Shown piece by piece: positions 24,615 to 36,344 of a stretch of DNA of 64,000 bases (positions within the stretch are counted from its first letter, which is position 1; each line of letters begins with the position of its first letter). The notes under the pieces are model-generated. The model was given only the letters and a program-made list of their open reading frames with translations, ran no database searches and was not told the DNA's origin. The stretch covers positions 1-64,000 of the forward strand of contig NZ_BAOG01000036.1 in the NCBI RefSeq assembly GCF_000400365.1, written 5' to 3'. Made by a program: the position numbers and the translations under genes. The DNA is from Vibrio jasicida CAIM 1864 = LMG 25398. Lineage in GTDB: Bacteria > Pseudomonadota > Gammaproteobacteria > Enterobacterales > Vibrionaceae.

Positions 24615-27190
24615 TTACGTTCTTTCTACTAAGAATCGCTGCTTGAAATCGACAAATGCCTCGTGCAATGCGTTCTCTTTGATCGGTTTGAGCAGCACAT
24701 AGTTCGCCCCTGCTGCCATAAATGCATCACTGGTTTCTTTTGCAGTATCTGCAGTACAAGCGTAAATAGGCGTGCCCAGCCGTAAATTCTGGCGTATCTC
24801 GTGCGTCGTTTCGATACCACCAAGGTGCGGCAGTTGATTATCCATCAATATCAGATCGTAATTATTGTCAGACAGATATTCCATTGCCTCTAAACCGTCT
24901 TTCGACCAATCCACCTGCATTTTGTATTTCTTACAAAATGCTTGAAGGATAAAGGCATTGGTATGATTGTCTTCCACCAGCAAGACTTTTAAGCTTTCAT
25001 CGAACAAGGCTTCTGGTTTCACACGCTGACTGGCATCCAAAGGACGAAGTACACGCGCTCGGTCTTTCACAGGTAGCGTGACGACAAATGTGGTGCCATG
25101 TCCTTTACTACTACGAACTTGAACGTCACCTTCTAGCATGTCGACAAGGTTCTTCACGATGGTCAAACCTAGGCCACTACCGCCGTATTCACGAGTGGTT
25201 GTTGCCTCTTCTTGCACGAAAGGTTCGAACATTTGGTCAAGCTTATCCGATTCAATACCAATCCCTGTATCGATGATCTCAACAACCAAGACACTGTTCT
25301 CTGCGCCATAAAATTGCTCTAACTCTGCTTTTAGATGAACACTTCCGGATGGCGTGAACTTCACCGCATTACTGACTAAGTTAAACAAAATCTGATTGAG
25401 TCGAACTTGATCAGTAAAGATTTCGACATCTTGATCGAGCTTGTTCTCAATGATGAGTTCAACGCTCTTGTTATTACAAATTGGACGATAGATGTTGTCT
25501 AGCGTGCGAATGGTGTCATTAAACGAAAACGGGTGCTTTTGAATATTGAACTTACCTTGCTCAATCTTGGAAAAGTCTAAGATATCATTCAAAACTGCCA
25601 ATAAATGCTCACCACTATGGCAAAGCACATCGATTTGATTCTTCTGTTCTTCGGTTTCCACCGTGTCTTTTAATAACTGTGCGACACCCAAAATACCGTT
25701 AATCGGCGTTCGAATTTCATGGCTCATCTTTGCGAGAAAATCAGCACGAGCTTGCGCGGACTTTTCTGCCTCACGCCGTGCAATGTTACTCTGCTTTTCG
25801 GCTTCGATGAGGGTCGTGATATCTTGACCCTGAACGATAATACCGCTGATGTCACCATCAACTCGAATTGGCGATAAATTCCAACGGTATATCTTGTTGC
25901 CAATAGGTACGTTAACCCCTGTCAATGTCGCTCCTTGAGCAGCCATTTTCAGGTGTGGGGTCAGTTTCTCTTTGAAACCTTGGAAGACCGGATGCATGGT
26001 TTCATGATCGTCATCTATCACCAACTCTTTGCGTGCTGCTGGGTTCATCTGAATCAAGATACTTTCTTCCGACCAAACCATGATTGGCGATAACGCAAAA
26101 TTAAACAGATCTCGGAAAGACTTCTTCTGCGCTTCTAGCTCTTCAAAGGTGCTTTCCAGCGTTGATCCTATATGATCAAACTCTTCAATATTTGAACCGT
26201 TAAATCGTTCAAACCCTTTTTCCTCACGCGCGGAACGCGTGTAAGACATCAATGATTCCAGTTGAGCCGAGACTTTACTCTCAATCCATTCCTTGGTCAG
26301 CAACGCAATCATAATCATGCCAACAATCGAAGCCAGCATGGCTAAAAGGTGCTGGATTTGCAGCGTCACGACACTGTGATTATCTTGCGCCGTGAGCAAA
26401 CACAATTCTGTCGTCACCGCATTAACTTCAATCGGAGTTTCTATGACGAGCAGCTTATCGAGTTTCTTTTGTGATCCTTTACGCTGCAATACGTCTGCAA
26501 CACTGTATGCTTCATCTCCTATGAGAGAGTTTGCTAGCGGGACATTGTTGGCAACCATTACGACATTATCCACGTTACTCTCGCTTTTGAGTTTTTCCAT
26601 TAGTGCGAAATTGTTATCTAACACAACAACATTAAAGGAGAAACCCAAAACCTCTCCGGTCGGCGGGGCTATTACAGGTACACGGCGAAGCAACATATGT
26701 CGAGAACCAATCGAGGTCATCACATTAACGTAATACCAGTTATTACTGAACGTGACGCGATTGGCGAGACTATCAAGGATAAGATCGTTCACGCCATAAA
26801 AGTGTGCGTTGCCATCATCCCAAATGATGCCTTTATGGTCAGTCAGAAAACGAAATTCTGGTGTATGAGCAGGATCGCTTTGGTCAATACTGAGGAAGAA
26901 GTAATTCAACGCATCTGTATTTCTGTCAACGTAAAAATTACGAATCACTTCACTTTTTGTATTGCTATCGTGATGGATTTGAATCGCCGCGAAATGGCTA
27001 TCGAAAATGTTGTGTATCAGAGCAGAAGTTTGTTGCTTGGTCCTGTCTACTTCTTGCCAAATGATCTGTTTAGAGAAGTAATAGCTCTGAATAAAAATCC
27101 CGAGAATGATCGGGGCGAGAACAAGAATGATGATCTTTGTAATGAGCGTCGCAAGAGAGCGACGCTTTTTGGCGTTTGAACGTATTGTCA

Positions 27191-27191
<1 letters not shown>
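24615..27191 (-). CDS. luxQ: Autoinducer-2 sensor kinase/phosphatase LuxQ
   Basis: Hybrid histidine kinase of 858 residues. TM1 (about 15-36), periplasmic tandem-PAS sensor that binds LuxP, TM2 (about 280-300), a cytoplasmic PAS-like segment, HisKA with MSHEIRTPINGILG, HATPase (VSNAVKFT, DTGIGI, GGSGLGL) and a C-terminal receiver with phospho-Asp in LILMDNQLPHLGG. The sequence matches V. harveyi LuxQ closely by recall, including FIQSYYFSKQIIWQEVDRT. The ATG at 27191 overlaps the luxP stop (TGATG). At low AI-2 it feeds phosphate to LuxU and LuxO, which switches on qrr. Confidence 0.97.
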
Positions 27192-28665
<1,474 letters not shown>

Positions 28666-28977
28666 TTACCGCATTTGAAAAGAAAGCGTTTGATTGTCAT
28701 CGACGTTGATCTTCGCGACTTCTTCTACCAATTGCTCTTTCTTTGTTTTGGTCAGTTGTTTGATGAAATATTCCGCTTTCATCGCAACACTTTTACTTTC
28801 AAAACAAGATGACCACTCCAAAGTCAGTGGCCCCTTCCCTTTCAGTGCTTTCGCACCTTTTCCCGTTTGATGCTGTTTAAAGCGTCGCTGTACATCATTC
28901 GTCACACCACAATACAGTGCATCGCGGTTGTTTCGGATCAGATACACACTCCAGCTTTGCTCGGCAATGTCACTCAT
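28666..28977 (-). CDS. GIY-YIG endonuclease-superfamily protein
   Basis: 103 residues with a single GIY-YIG domain of the YhbQ/UPF0213 type. The family core is seen as [21 protein letters not shown] (the two tripeptides are VYL and YCG), with a conserved Arg/His helix ([18 protein letters not shown]) and a catalytic-type Glu in KAEYFIKQL. Cellular role is unclear. It overlaps yceH by 4 bases, so translation is coupled. Confidence 0.88.
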   Translation of the reverse strand: MSDIAEQSWSVYLIRNNRDALYCGVTNDVQRRFKQHQTGKGAKALKGKGPLTLEWSSCFESKSVAMKAEYFIKQLTKTKKEQLVEEVAKINVDDNQTLSFQMR

Positions 28978-29627
28978 GAAAGCAGCGACGCGACCTGTTC
29001 TTTTAGTGCTTCTAATTCTTCACGAAGTTGCACTACTTCTTGTTCTAGCTGAGCAATGCGCTCGGCACCGGCAGAAGAAGGAGCAGATAACGCTACGGCC
29101 AGTTCGCTCATGTCAACTTCACCACAGAATAGGTGCATGTAACGAGACTCACGTTTACCTGCCTCACGAGGAAGTTTTACAACAAGCGGGCCTCTTTCTT
29201 CACCAGCTAAAAGCTCAAGTGCGTTTTCAACTTCTTTAACATCATTGAAAGTAGCAAGACGGTTTGTTCGCGTACGGATCTCACCCGGCGTTTGAGCACC
29301 ACGTAACAGCATGCAACACACGATGCCTTTCTCTTGTACGCTAAGCTGTAAATCGCCGAACTCTGTATTACAGAATCGATGCTGATACTTACTCACTCGA
29401 CTGTTAAAACTGCTTTCATCACTTACAAGTCGACGCTCAATGAGCGCATCCACTGCATCTAAAACGTCAGCTTCAGATAAAGACATAACCGGCTCGCGGT
29501 TACTTTTTTGATTGCACGCATTCGTTAGCGCGTTAAGGCTGAGAGGGTATTGGTCGGGGGTAGTCACTTCTTTTTCGATCAAGCAACCAATTACTCGTGC
29601 TTCAATTGCCGTTAGCTCAACTTTCAT
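28974..29627 (-). CDS. yceH: DUF480 protein YceH
   Basis: 217 residues; the DUF480 family protein with tandem winged-helix folds. Characteristic segments: [35 protein letters not shown] opening (seen here in shorter pieces [20 protein letters not shown]), [15 protein letters not shown], and a C-terminal coiled coil ([20 protein letters not shown]). Function is not established; DNA binding is inferred from the fold. Upstream gene of a two-gene unit with the GIY-YIG protein. Confidence 0.92.
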   Translation of the reverse strand: MKVELTAIEARVIGCLIEKEVTTPDQYPLSLNALTNACNQKSNREPVMSLSEADVLDAVDALIERRLVSDESSFNSRVSKYQHRFCNTEFGDLQLSVQEKGIVCCMLLRGAQTPGEIRTRTNRLATFNDVKEVENALELLAGEERGPLVVKLPREAGKRESRYMHLFCGEVDMSELAVALSAPSSAGAERIAQLEQEVVQLREELEALKEQVASLLS

Positions 29628-29720
29628 AATGCATTTCCTTATTATTTTTGCATTTGAATTTGGGTATCAGGCTAAAGCATAGCGTATGGACCTGACACCC
29701 TTTGCGATTCGGGGTAGGTC

Positions 29721-29939
29721 TTAATGCTCTGATAAGATCGACACTTTGGTCATCTTTCCATTCTCATCAACCATCATTATCTTCGAACGGTTGAGTTCGA
29801 CTTCTGTGATTTCGAGTTGTGTTCTTGCTGTAACGTAAGCCGCTTTAAGTTTATCTGCCAATGAGTCGGTGGTTGATTCCATTTCTTGGCTTTCGACTTG
29901 CTCCGCAGTATTACCAGAGTTCATTTCGAGCTTCATCAT
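29721..29939 (-). CDS. Small hypothetical protein (72 aa)
   Basis: 72-residue acidic soluble protein: a Ser/Glu/Thr-rich N-terminus, then a helix ADKLKAAYVTARTQLEITEV and a C-terminal MMVDENGKMTKVSI hairpin-like segment. I do not recognise it. Start choice between two adjacent ATGs at 29939 and 29936; the ribosome binding site is poor. Coding appearance is fair because the composition matches neighbouring genes and no better frame overlaps. Confidence 0.55.
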   Translation of the reverse strand: MMKLEMNSGNTAEQVESQEMESTTDSLADKLKAAYVTARTQLEITEVELNRSKIMMVDENGKMTKVSILSEH

Positions 29940-30163
29940 ATTGTCTTTAATAAAGCTGATAATATAGCGTCAAAACTCCTATGACAACGAGTCGGTGCAT
30001 TTCAGTGAACGATAATCCAAGCTTTTCAGTAACGAGTGTTAACAACACATCAGAATTGGTGGATAAATGTTCAACCCTACGCCACGTTTGATCTAAAGAC
30101 TGTTATGCCACGAGATGTTGTGCTTTAATCGAGTCAGATATTCACAAATTAGGAAAGGGAACC

Positions 30164-30478
30164 ATGAGTAGCGTATTTGAAATCGTGAACCAAGCTCGTC
30201 GTAAAAACAAACTAAAACGTGAGCTGCTTGATAACGAGAAAAAAGTTCGTGATAACCGTAAGCGTGTAGACCTTCTAGAGAACCTACTAGACTACATCAA
30301 ACCTGAAATGACTCACGACGAAATCGTAGCGATCATCAAAAACATGAAAGCTGATTACGAAGACCGCGTTGACGATCACATCATCAAGAGTGCAGAAATC
30401 TCTAAAGCACGTCGTGACATCAGCCGTCGTATCCGCGAACTGACTGAAGAAGACAAGCAAACTAGCGGCAAAAAATAA
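30164..30478 (+). CDS. tmaR: Pole-localizer protein TmaR (DUF496)
   Basis: 104-residue, highly charged coiled-coil protein matching E. coli YeeX/TmaR along its length: [38 protein letters not shown], and [18 protein letters not shown]. In E. coli TmaR clusters at one pole and sequesters Enzyme I of the PTS; the same role here is inferred by homology. Strong ribosome binding site (AAGGGA) and own terminator, so a single-gene unit. Confidence 0.92.
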   Translation: MSSVFEIVNQARRKNKLKRELLDNEKKVRDNRKRVDLLENLLDYIKPEMTHDEIVAIIKNMKADYEDRVDDHIIKSAEISKARRDISRRIRELTEEDKQTSGKK

Positions 30479-30500
30479 GTCGAATTAGTTTCAGAATTCA

Positions 30501-30537
30501 ACCCCGAGCAGGGATAACTTGCTCGGGGTTTCTTTTT
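30501..30537 (+). terminator. Terminator of tmaR
   Basis: ACCCCGAGCA / TGCTCGGGGT 10-bp stem followed by TTCTTTTT, 23 bp after the stop. Confidence 0.9.
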
Positions 30538-30546
30538 GTCTCTTTG

Positions 30547-30563
30547 TTGTACACTGTGTACAA
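30547..30563. promoter_or_regulatory. 17-bp palindromic operator upstream of the MATE gene
   Basis: TTGTACACTGTGTACAA is a perfect inverted repeat of 8 bp around a central T, 39 bp before the MATE start codon. Its size and position fit a dimeric repressor of the TetR or MarR type; the protein is not identified. Confidence 0.6.
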
Positions 30564-30601
30564 TAAAATCAACTTCAGTTCCAAAAACATTCAACGTTCC
30601 T

Positions 30602-31939
30602 ATGCCTTTAACTTCTTCTACCGCACAACCGACGCTAGCAAAACAACTGTTTACGATGACATGGCCAATGCTCTTTGGTGTGTTGTCGTTGATGAGCTTT
30701 CAGCTAGTCGACAGCGCCTTCATAGGCCAACTAGGTGTGCTGCCTCTCGCTGCACAGGGCTTTACTCTACCACTTCAAATGGTGGTTATCGGTATTCAAG
30801 TCGGCCTTGGCATTGCAACAACCGCTGTAATTTCAAAAGCATTAGGCGCAAACGATACCCGCTATGCAAAGCAATTAGGCGGTCTGGTTTTAATGATCGG
30901 ATCGGTGGGCGTAGCAGTATTCGGCTTGCTCATTTGGTTGTTGCGCTACCCTATTCTCTCACTGTTGAGCGCACCTGATACCGTAATGCCAATTATCGAC
31001 AGTTACTGGCCTTGGTGGCTGTTGAGTTCTTGGGTAGGTGCGGTGCTGTATTTCTACTACAGTATCTGCCGCGCAAATGGCAACACCATGCTACCTGGCA
31101 CCATGATGATGGTCACCAGCGGCGTGAACTTAGTGCTCGATCCGTTGTTTATCTTCACGTTTGGTTTGGGGATTAACGGCGCAGCAATTGCCACCGTCAT
31201 CGCCTTTGGTTTCGGTATATTGGTCGTCGCTCCTCGTGTTCAAAAAAACCATTGGGCAACCTTCCAGTGGCAGGATTTGAATGTGGTTAAGAGCATCACG
31301 TCCATCGGTAATATCATGGGCCCAGCGATGATCAGCCAGCTTCTACCACCTCTATCATCTATGTTAGCGACCAAGCTACTTGCAGGCTTTGGTACGGCGG
31401 CAGTTGCATCTTGGGCTTTGGGCTCGCGCTATGAATTTTTTGCGATTGTATCGGTATTGGCGTTAACCATGTCAATGCCGCCGATGGTCGGACGCTTATT
31501 AGGTGCGAAAAACTACACCGACATTCGCGCATTGGTGTCTATTGCCGTTAAGTTCATCCTTGGTTTCCAGTTGTTGATTGCGCTAGTAACCTTTGCCGCA
31601 GCTAACCCACTCGCCTTACTTATGACAAGTGATACTCAAGTAGAACAAGTCTTGCACATGCACTTGATGATTGTCCCAATCAGTTTAGGTTCACTTGGGG
31701 TGTGCATGTTGATGGTGTCGATTTGTAACGCACTGGGGAAATCTTATACCGCACTAACCATCTCAGCCCTGCGCCTGTTTTTGTTCTTCCTACCGTGTCT
31801 ATGGGTAGGGGCTCAGGTGGGAGGCATTCAAGGTCTACTGATTGGCGCTTGTATTGGTAACCTTATGGCTGGAATCGCGGCTTATATTACGTACCAAAAA
31901 ACCATTAATAAGCTCTCAGCTCAACAAGTCTCAATGTAA
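30602..31939 (+). CDS. MATE-family multidrug efflux protein
   Basis: About 445 residues with twelve hydrophobic segments in two homologous halves, the MATE layout. Recognisable parts: MTWPMLFGVLSLMSFQLVDSAFIG in TM1 region (given here in part: FQLVDSAFIGQLG), ICRANGNTMLPG and VSICNALGKSYTA, the duplicated inter-helix motif. Expected to export cationic drugs with Na+ or H+. The ATG at 30602 is used; an upstream frame crosses the palindrome and lacks similarity. Ends before a terminator at 31966. Confidence 0.92.
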   Translation: MPLTSSTAQPTLAKQLFTMTWPMLFGVLSLMSFQLVDSAFIGQLGVLPLAAQGFTLPLQMVVIGIQVGLGIATTAVISKALGANDTRYAKQLGGLVLMIGSVGVAVFGLLIWLLRYPILSLLSAPDTVMPIIDSYWPWWLLSSWVGAVLYFYYSICRANGNTMLPGTMMMVTSGVNLVLDPLFIFTFGLGINGAAIATVIAFGFGILVVAPRVQKNHWATFQWQDLNVVKSITSIGNIMGPAMISQLLPPLSSMLATKLLAGFGTAAVASWALGSRYEFFAIVSVLALTMSMPPMVGRLLGAKNYTDIRALVSIAVKFILGFQLLIALVTFAAANPLALLMTSDTQVEQVLHMHLMIVPISLGSLGVCMLMVSICNALGKSYTALTISALRLFLFFLPCLWVGAQVGGIQGLLIGACIGNLMAGIAAYITYQKTINKLSAQQVSM

Positions 31940-31965
31940 CGACGCTTTCGAGTAACGCCGAAAAA

Positions 31966-32003
31966 CAAAGCCCTCACTTCAACGGCGAGGGCTTTGTTGT
32001 TTT
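31966..32003. terminator. Bidirectional terminator
   Basis: CAAAGCCCTC / GAGGGCTTTG stem of 10 bp with 11-nt loop, T-rich to the right and A-rich to the left, between the convergent MATE and oxidoreductase genes. Confidence 0.8.
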
Positions 32004-32030
32004 AAAAACGAGAAGTTGAACGAACTAACC

Positions 32031-33023
32031 TCAACTAAGTAAAGACATCTTATCAGCAGGGAAAACCACGCCAGTTTGCCTTCTTACTTCGGTCAGTACT
32101 TTTGCAACGGTCAATGAACGCTGCTTCATTTGATCATCCATCACACCCAGTTTAAGTTGTTTAGCAAAGGCTTGAGCTTCATAGAACATGTGGTTCTCTT
32201 CTTGCGGCAGCGTTAGGGCTTCTTTATCTTCACCGCGCGGAATGCGTTCAACACCACGACCTGTCGCAATCATATCGACAATCACACTACCCCGCTCACC
32301 TTGAAATTCACTTGGAATGAGTGAATCACTCACCTTAGAGTGTAATTGGTTCACATTAAAGCCATCGTACGCCAGTGTTACGCTGCCACAACCATCTACG
32401 CCTGATGATAAGATGTGAGCACTTGCTTGAACACTATTCGGCTCACCAAACAGTTCAATCGCAGAACCAACACAGTAATAACCAATGTCCATGATTGAGC
32501 CATTAGAGAACTCTGGGTTGAAGGTATTTGGGTTTTCACCGTTTAGGTATTTCTGGTAACGAGAGGAGTATTGGCAGTAGCTAATCGTTGCATGACGAAT
32601 AGGGGCAATCGTCGGTAAGCTGTCTTTCAACACTTGGAAGTTTGGTGTGTATGGCGACATGAAGGCCTCGAACAGCACCACGCCATTTGCTTCTGCAGCC
32701 TTAAACATGGCTTGTGTCAAAGGATAGTTAGACGCCATGGGCTTTTCACAAATGACATGCTTACCAGCGTTTAGCATTTGAATAGCTTGAGGCGCATGAA
32801 AAGAGTTAGGGCTAGCAATGTAGACCGCATCGATATCTGAGTCTTTACTTAAGGATTCTAAACTATCGTAATAAGACGCTGCGCTATAAGGTTCACCAAA
32901 CGAACGTGCCTTATCAATATCACGTGAATACACCGCTTGTAGGCAAAATTCTTTACTTTGAATGGCCGCTTCAACAAATTGTTGGGAGATCCAGTTAGTT
33001 CCAATAACAGCAAGTTTGAACAT
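32031..33023 (-). CDS. Gfo/Idh/MocA-family oxidoreductase
   Basis: 330 residues. N-terminal Rossmann domain (FKLAVIGTNWISQQFVEAA; the usual GxGxxG is altered to GTNWIS) and the family's catalytic-site motif CEKPMASN, typical EKP. C-terminal substrate domain begins near DIGYYCVGSAIELFGEP. Substrate is probably a sugar or inositol derivative, not determinable here. The ATG at 33023 has AAGGAAG upstream; the longer frame starts without one. Lies 53 bp downstream of a hybrid kinase gene on the same strand. Confidence 0.9.
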   Translation of the reverse strand: MFKLAVIGTNWISQQFVEAAIQSKEFCLQAVYSRDIDKARSFGEPYSAASYYDSLESLSKDSDIDAVYIASPNSFHAPQAIQMLNAGKHVICEKPMASNYPLTQAMFKAAEANGVVLFEAFMSPYTPNFQVLKDSLPTIAPIRHATISYCQYSSRYQKYLNGENPNTFNPEFSNGSIMDIGYYCVGSAIELFGEPNSVQASAHILSSGVDGCGSVTLAYDGFNVNQLHSKVSDSLIPSEFQGERGSVIVDMIATGRGVERIPRGEDKEALTLPQEENHMFYEAQAFAKQLKLGVMDDQMKQRSLTVAKVLTEVRRQTGVVFPADKMSLLS

Positions 33024-33076
33024 GTTACTTCCTTTTTTCATTATCGTTCGGTAGCCATAGGGCCCATCAGAGCGAT

Positions 33077-35713
33077 TTAAGCAAGCTTTAGTTCATTAAA
33101 CAACTCAAATAGTTGGTTCGATTTGTAAGGTTTCGGTAAGTATGCATCCATCCCCGCCGCAAAGCAGTTCTGAATGTCTTCCTCTAGTACGCTCGCGGTC
33201 AAAGCGATAATGGTGATCTTATCGCTGCCCACTTCTTTTTCCCAACGACGTATCTCTTTTGTGGCGGTTAAGCCATCCATCACAGGCATCATGCAATCCA
33301 TCAGAATCGCATCAAATTGCTCTCCTTTTGTAATGGCTTCTAATGCTTCTTGTCCATTACTGGCAATTAAATAATCGTAGCCCGCTTTATCAAGAAAGAA
33401 ACTGGCAATCTTTTGGTTCATCAAATTGTCTTCTGCAATCAATATCCGGCGATGAGTTCGAGATTGGTTAATGTTATGAATGACAGCTGACGCCGTGACG
33501 TCGTAACTTTTATTATTCTGTTCGACTTGAGCAAGCTCATCAATGGCATGTCTGAAGCGATTACCAAGGAAGGGTTGAGTCAACACCGCATGAATGCGCT
33601 CTGAGTTGGTATAGGTCGTAGCGAGATGATGCTGACAAACAATGATTCGACTCACATCGACATATTTCTCTAGTTCATCGATGGCCGAGTCCAATGTACT
33701 TTTACCATCATGGCAGTAAAAAATGACTTCGGCTTCTCTTGAAGAAAAGGTCAAATCATCAATGCGCTTAACCTCTGAAAGTTGTATTCCTGCTAAACGG
33801 CATTCTTTAACGATTTGGTCGGTGTAAGGGTATTGGTCTGTGATGAGTATGCCCGTTCGAATTAATTCTGAACGCCAACCAACAATTGGTAGCACTTCTA
33901 CCTCGATTGAGAATTCGAAATGGGTTCCTATCCCTTTCGATGATGTCGCGGTTAATTTGCCGCCCATCATGGCAACCAATTGACGACAAATCGCTAAGCC
34001 TAATCCAGTACCACCAAACTGACGCGAGATGCCTTCATCTTCTTGGGTAAAAGGTTCGAAGATGGTATTCAGTTTGTCTCGCTCAATGCCTATCCCTGTA
34101 TCTGTCACTCTAAACGTTAAGAAAACGCTCTTTTGCGTCGTCGATTCTTGGTAATCAACATCGACAGAAATGTGCCCTTCATGAGTAAACTTCACCGCAT
34201 TCGAGACTAGGTTCATGATGATCTGTTTGATGCGGTGATCGTCGACCATAATGCGTGGAGGAATACGTTCATCCAGGTTAATGTTTAGTTCCAGTTGCTT
34301 GGACGTTGCTTTAGATTGAAACAAAATCATTGACTGATAAACGACCTCGCGAATGTCAGTCTCGATTAAGGAAAGCTGTAAGTGACCAGATTCAATTTTC
34401 GATAAATCGAGAATGTCGTTTAGAAGAGTCAGCAACGTATGAGACGAAGTATCGATATCGGTTAAGACTTCTTTCTGATGAACTGAAAGGTCACTTTGGG
34501 ACAGAATCTCCGTCATCCCAATAATGCCATTCAATGGGGTTCGTATTTCATGGGACATGCTGGCAAGGAAAACTGACTTTGCTCTGTTAGCCGAGATAGC
34601 TGACTCTTTGGTTTTTAGAATCTCTTCTGTCTGTCGGTTTTGCTCTTCCATCATACGATTGACTTGCTGCGCGAAAATGGTGAACTCATCATTACCATCA
34701 ACGGCCACTTTCTCCCCTTTAACGTGTTCATGGATGAGCGTGTTGAGAGAGTGAATGATAGAGTCCAGTTTGCTGTGCACTCGATACCAAGTACCAAACC
34801 CCAGCCAACACAATAAGACGATGATGACCATGACTCCCGACGTCATCAGCGTGATGCTTTGTTTTTGCGAACTGACTTGTACTAACAATGCACTCTCGAC
34901 TTGTTGAGTGAACCCTGCCGTCATTACTTGTAAGCGTTGTACGCGGTGGTCAAGGTCTCTAAGGTAAGTTACATAATCCGATTGCGATAACTCACCTGCC
35001 ATCAAACGCCCACGAGCTTCAATGCTAGAAAGATAGCGCGGCGATGTGTACAGGCCCAGTAGTTTCTCAACTTGCTCATTTGAAGCCCCCAGCTTTATGA
35101 ACCCTTCCAAACTTTGCTGCTGCCGCTCAATTGATTGGAAAAACATGCCTTGATTGGGCTTACTCTCCGGCTCTAACACCAAGCGATAGGTCAGCCACGC
35201 CTCTTTTTGCGTCCAATAAGAAAGCTGTGCGAGGTAAGCAATGAAGTCTTGCATCCAATGCGCTTCGTCACTGTCAAATAGATGGTAATGCTGAACCAAT
35301 GCCTCAGACATCTCCTGTAAGAGTCGAAATGACCAATCTCCTGCATCCACACTGTCCTTTATGTCGCCGGAGATCACATCTAGCATGGCTTGCTTTAAAT
35401 CATTGGAATATTCCGCTGTGTGACTGTTTTGCATGAACTTGTCGTAAATCGCGAGGGCTTTGTCTCGTTGAACTTTGACTTCGATCGGAAGAGGTTGCTC
35501 TTCTCCATATTGATGACGTTCTTTCTCCATCTCATACACAAAGTGGGATGCTTCAGAAATCAACTTCAAGCCTTGAATATTACTGACGGTTTGGTTGAGT
35601 CTGGCTACTCGTTGAGAGTTAATAGAAAATTGGTGAACGGCGAACACAGAAATAACCACCGCAGGTAACAGTGCGAGTAGAGCTAAACGTAATTTTATAG
35701 AAAGTTTTATCAT
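33077..35713 (-). CDS. Hybrid sensor histidine kinase with degenerate receiver
   Basis: 878 residues. TM1 (about 8-28), a long helical periplasmic region whose start (ISEASHFVYEMEKERHQYG) resembles nitrate/NIT-type sensor domains, TM2 (about 290-312), HAMP, HisKA (MSHEIRTPLNGIIGMTEI), HATPase (VSNAVKFT, DTGIGI, GGTGLGL), a receiver-like segment without the usual Asp (about 635-735), and a final receiver with phospho-Asp in AILMDCMMPVMDG. No C-terminal HPt domain, so a separate phosphotransfer protein is needed. Cognate signal unknown; NIT similarity is suggestive only. Confidence 0.85.
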   Translation of the reverse strand: MIKLSIKLRLALLALLPAVVISVFAVHQFSINSQRVARLNQTVSNIQGLKLISEASHFVYEMEKERHQYGEEQPLPIEVKVQRDKALAIYDKFMQNSHTAEYSNDLKQAMLDVISGDIKDSVDAGDWSFRLLQEMSEALVQHYHLFDSDEAHWMQDFIAYLAQLSYWTQKEAWLTYRLVLEPESKPNQGMFFQSIERQQQSLEGFIKLGASNEQVEKLLGLYTSPRYLSSIEARGRLMAGELSQSDYVTYLRDLDHRVQRLQVMTAGFTQQVESALLVQVSSQKQSITLMTSGVMVIIVLLCWLGFGTWYRVHSKLDSIIHSLNTLIHEHVKGEKVAVDGNDEFTIFAQQVNRMMEEQNRQTEEILKTKESAISANRAKSVFLASMSHEIRTPLNGIIGMTEILSQSDLSVHQKEVLTDIDTSSHTLLTLLNDILDLSKIESGHLQLSLIETDIREVVYQSMILFQSKATSKQLELNINLDERIPPRIMVDDHRIKQIIMNLVSNAVKFTHEGHISVDVDYQESTTQKSVFLTFRVTDTGIGIERDKLNTIFEPFTQEDEGISRQFGGTGLGLAICRQLVAMMGGKLTATSSKGIGTHFEFSIEVEVLPIVGWRSELIRTGILITDQYPYTDQIVKECRLAGIQLSEVKRIDDLTFSSREAEVIFYCHDGKSTLDSAIDELEKYVDVSRIIVCQHHLATTYTNSERIHAVLTQPFLGNRFRHAIDELAQVEQNNKSYDVTASAVIHNINQSRTHRRILIAEDNLMNQKIASFFLDKAGYDYLIASNGQEALEAITKGEQFDAILMDCMMPVMDGLTATKEIRRWEKEVGSDKITIIALTASVLEEDIQNCFAAGMDAYLPKPYKSNQLFELFNELKLA

Positions 35714-36344
35714 CCGTTCGCCCGAGTTAAGAAAAGGCCCTCGAATTAATACTAGACTACTTTCATAGATTGAATATGAACTTATGCGAAGCGTTTTATT
35801 GGCGCTTTTGCTTCGCTTATCTGCTCAAATAGGCAAAAACAACACTTAGCGCCCTTTGTTGCACCAAGGTTAACCGAACAAAAAGTGTGACTGCTTGCAA
35901 AATTTTGCAGCATCATTTTTAAACAGATTTGGTTAAATCGACATAGACCATTGGTGAACCCTAGACGGTCATTAAAAAGTTGATAAGACGTTTACCATTT
36001 TCGTGTTAAAGAATACAAACATCACAAATTCCAAATGGTAACTATCATTGTTGCAACCTTTCTATTTGAGATGATCCTTTATAATCACGAATTAAGTTTC
36101 ATATTTGTAAAAAGTCAATCCCCATAAAACCCTGCCTTAGTCACATTAATCAACTAATCAAAAGACGATTTGCCACACTTTAAGCTGGATTTATTTTTCC
36201 TAGCAGAATAAGACCTCCGCCCGTACAATCCGCACACATAATTATTACAACCCAATTACATAACACCCTCACTTTACGCTCTACCGTTGAGGTAACAGCT
36301 GAAAGTAAGGTCAGCCCCCAAAACGTGAAAGGTCCGAAACAACA
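35714..36344. other. Long intergenic region upstream of the GAPDH-like gene
   Basis: About 630 bp, AT-rich, between the leftward hybrid-kinase gene and the rightward GAPDH-like gene. It must contain both promoters and a long leader, but I found no strong operator, terminator or CDS. A frame of about 68 codons on the minus strand at 36180-36386 overlaps the GAPDH start and has no coding appearance. Confidence 0.4.

Noticed and set aside
36018..36060. Fur-box-like sequence (AATGGTAACTATCATTG) upstream of the GAPDH-like gene.
   Set aside because: Too few matches to the 19-bp Fur consensus and no iron-related gene adjacent.
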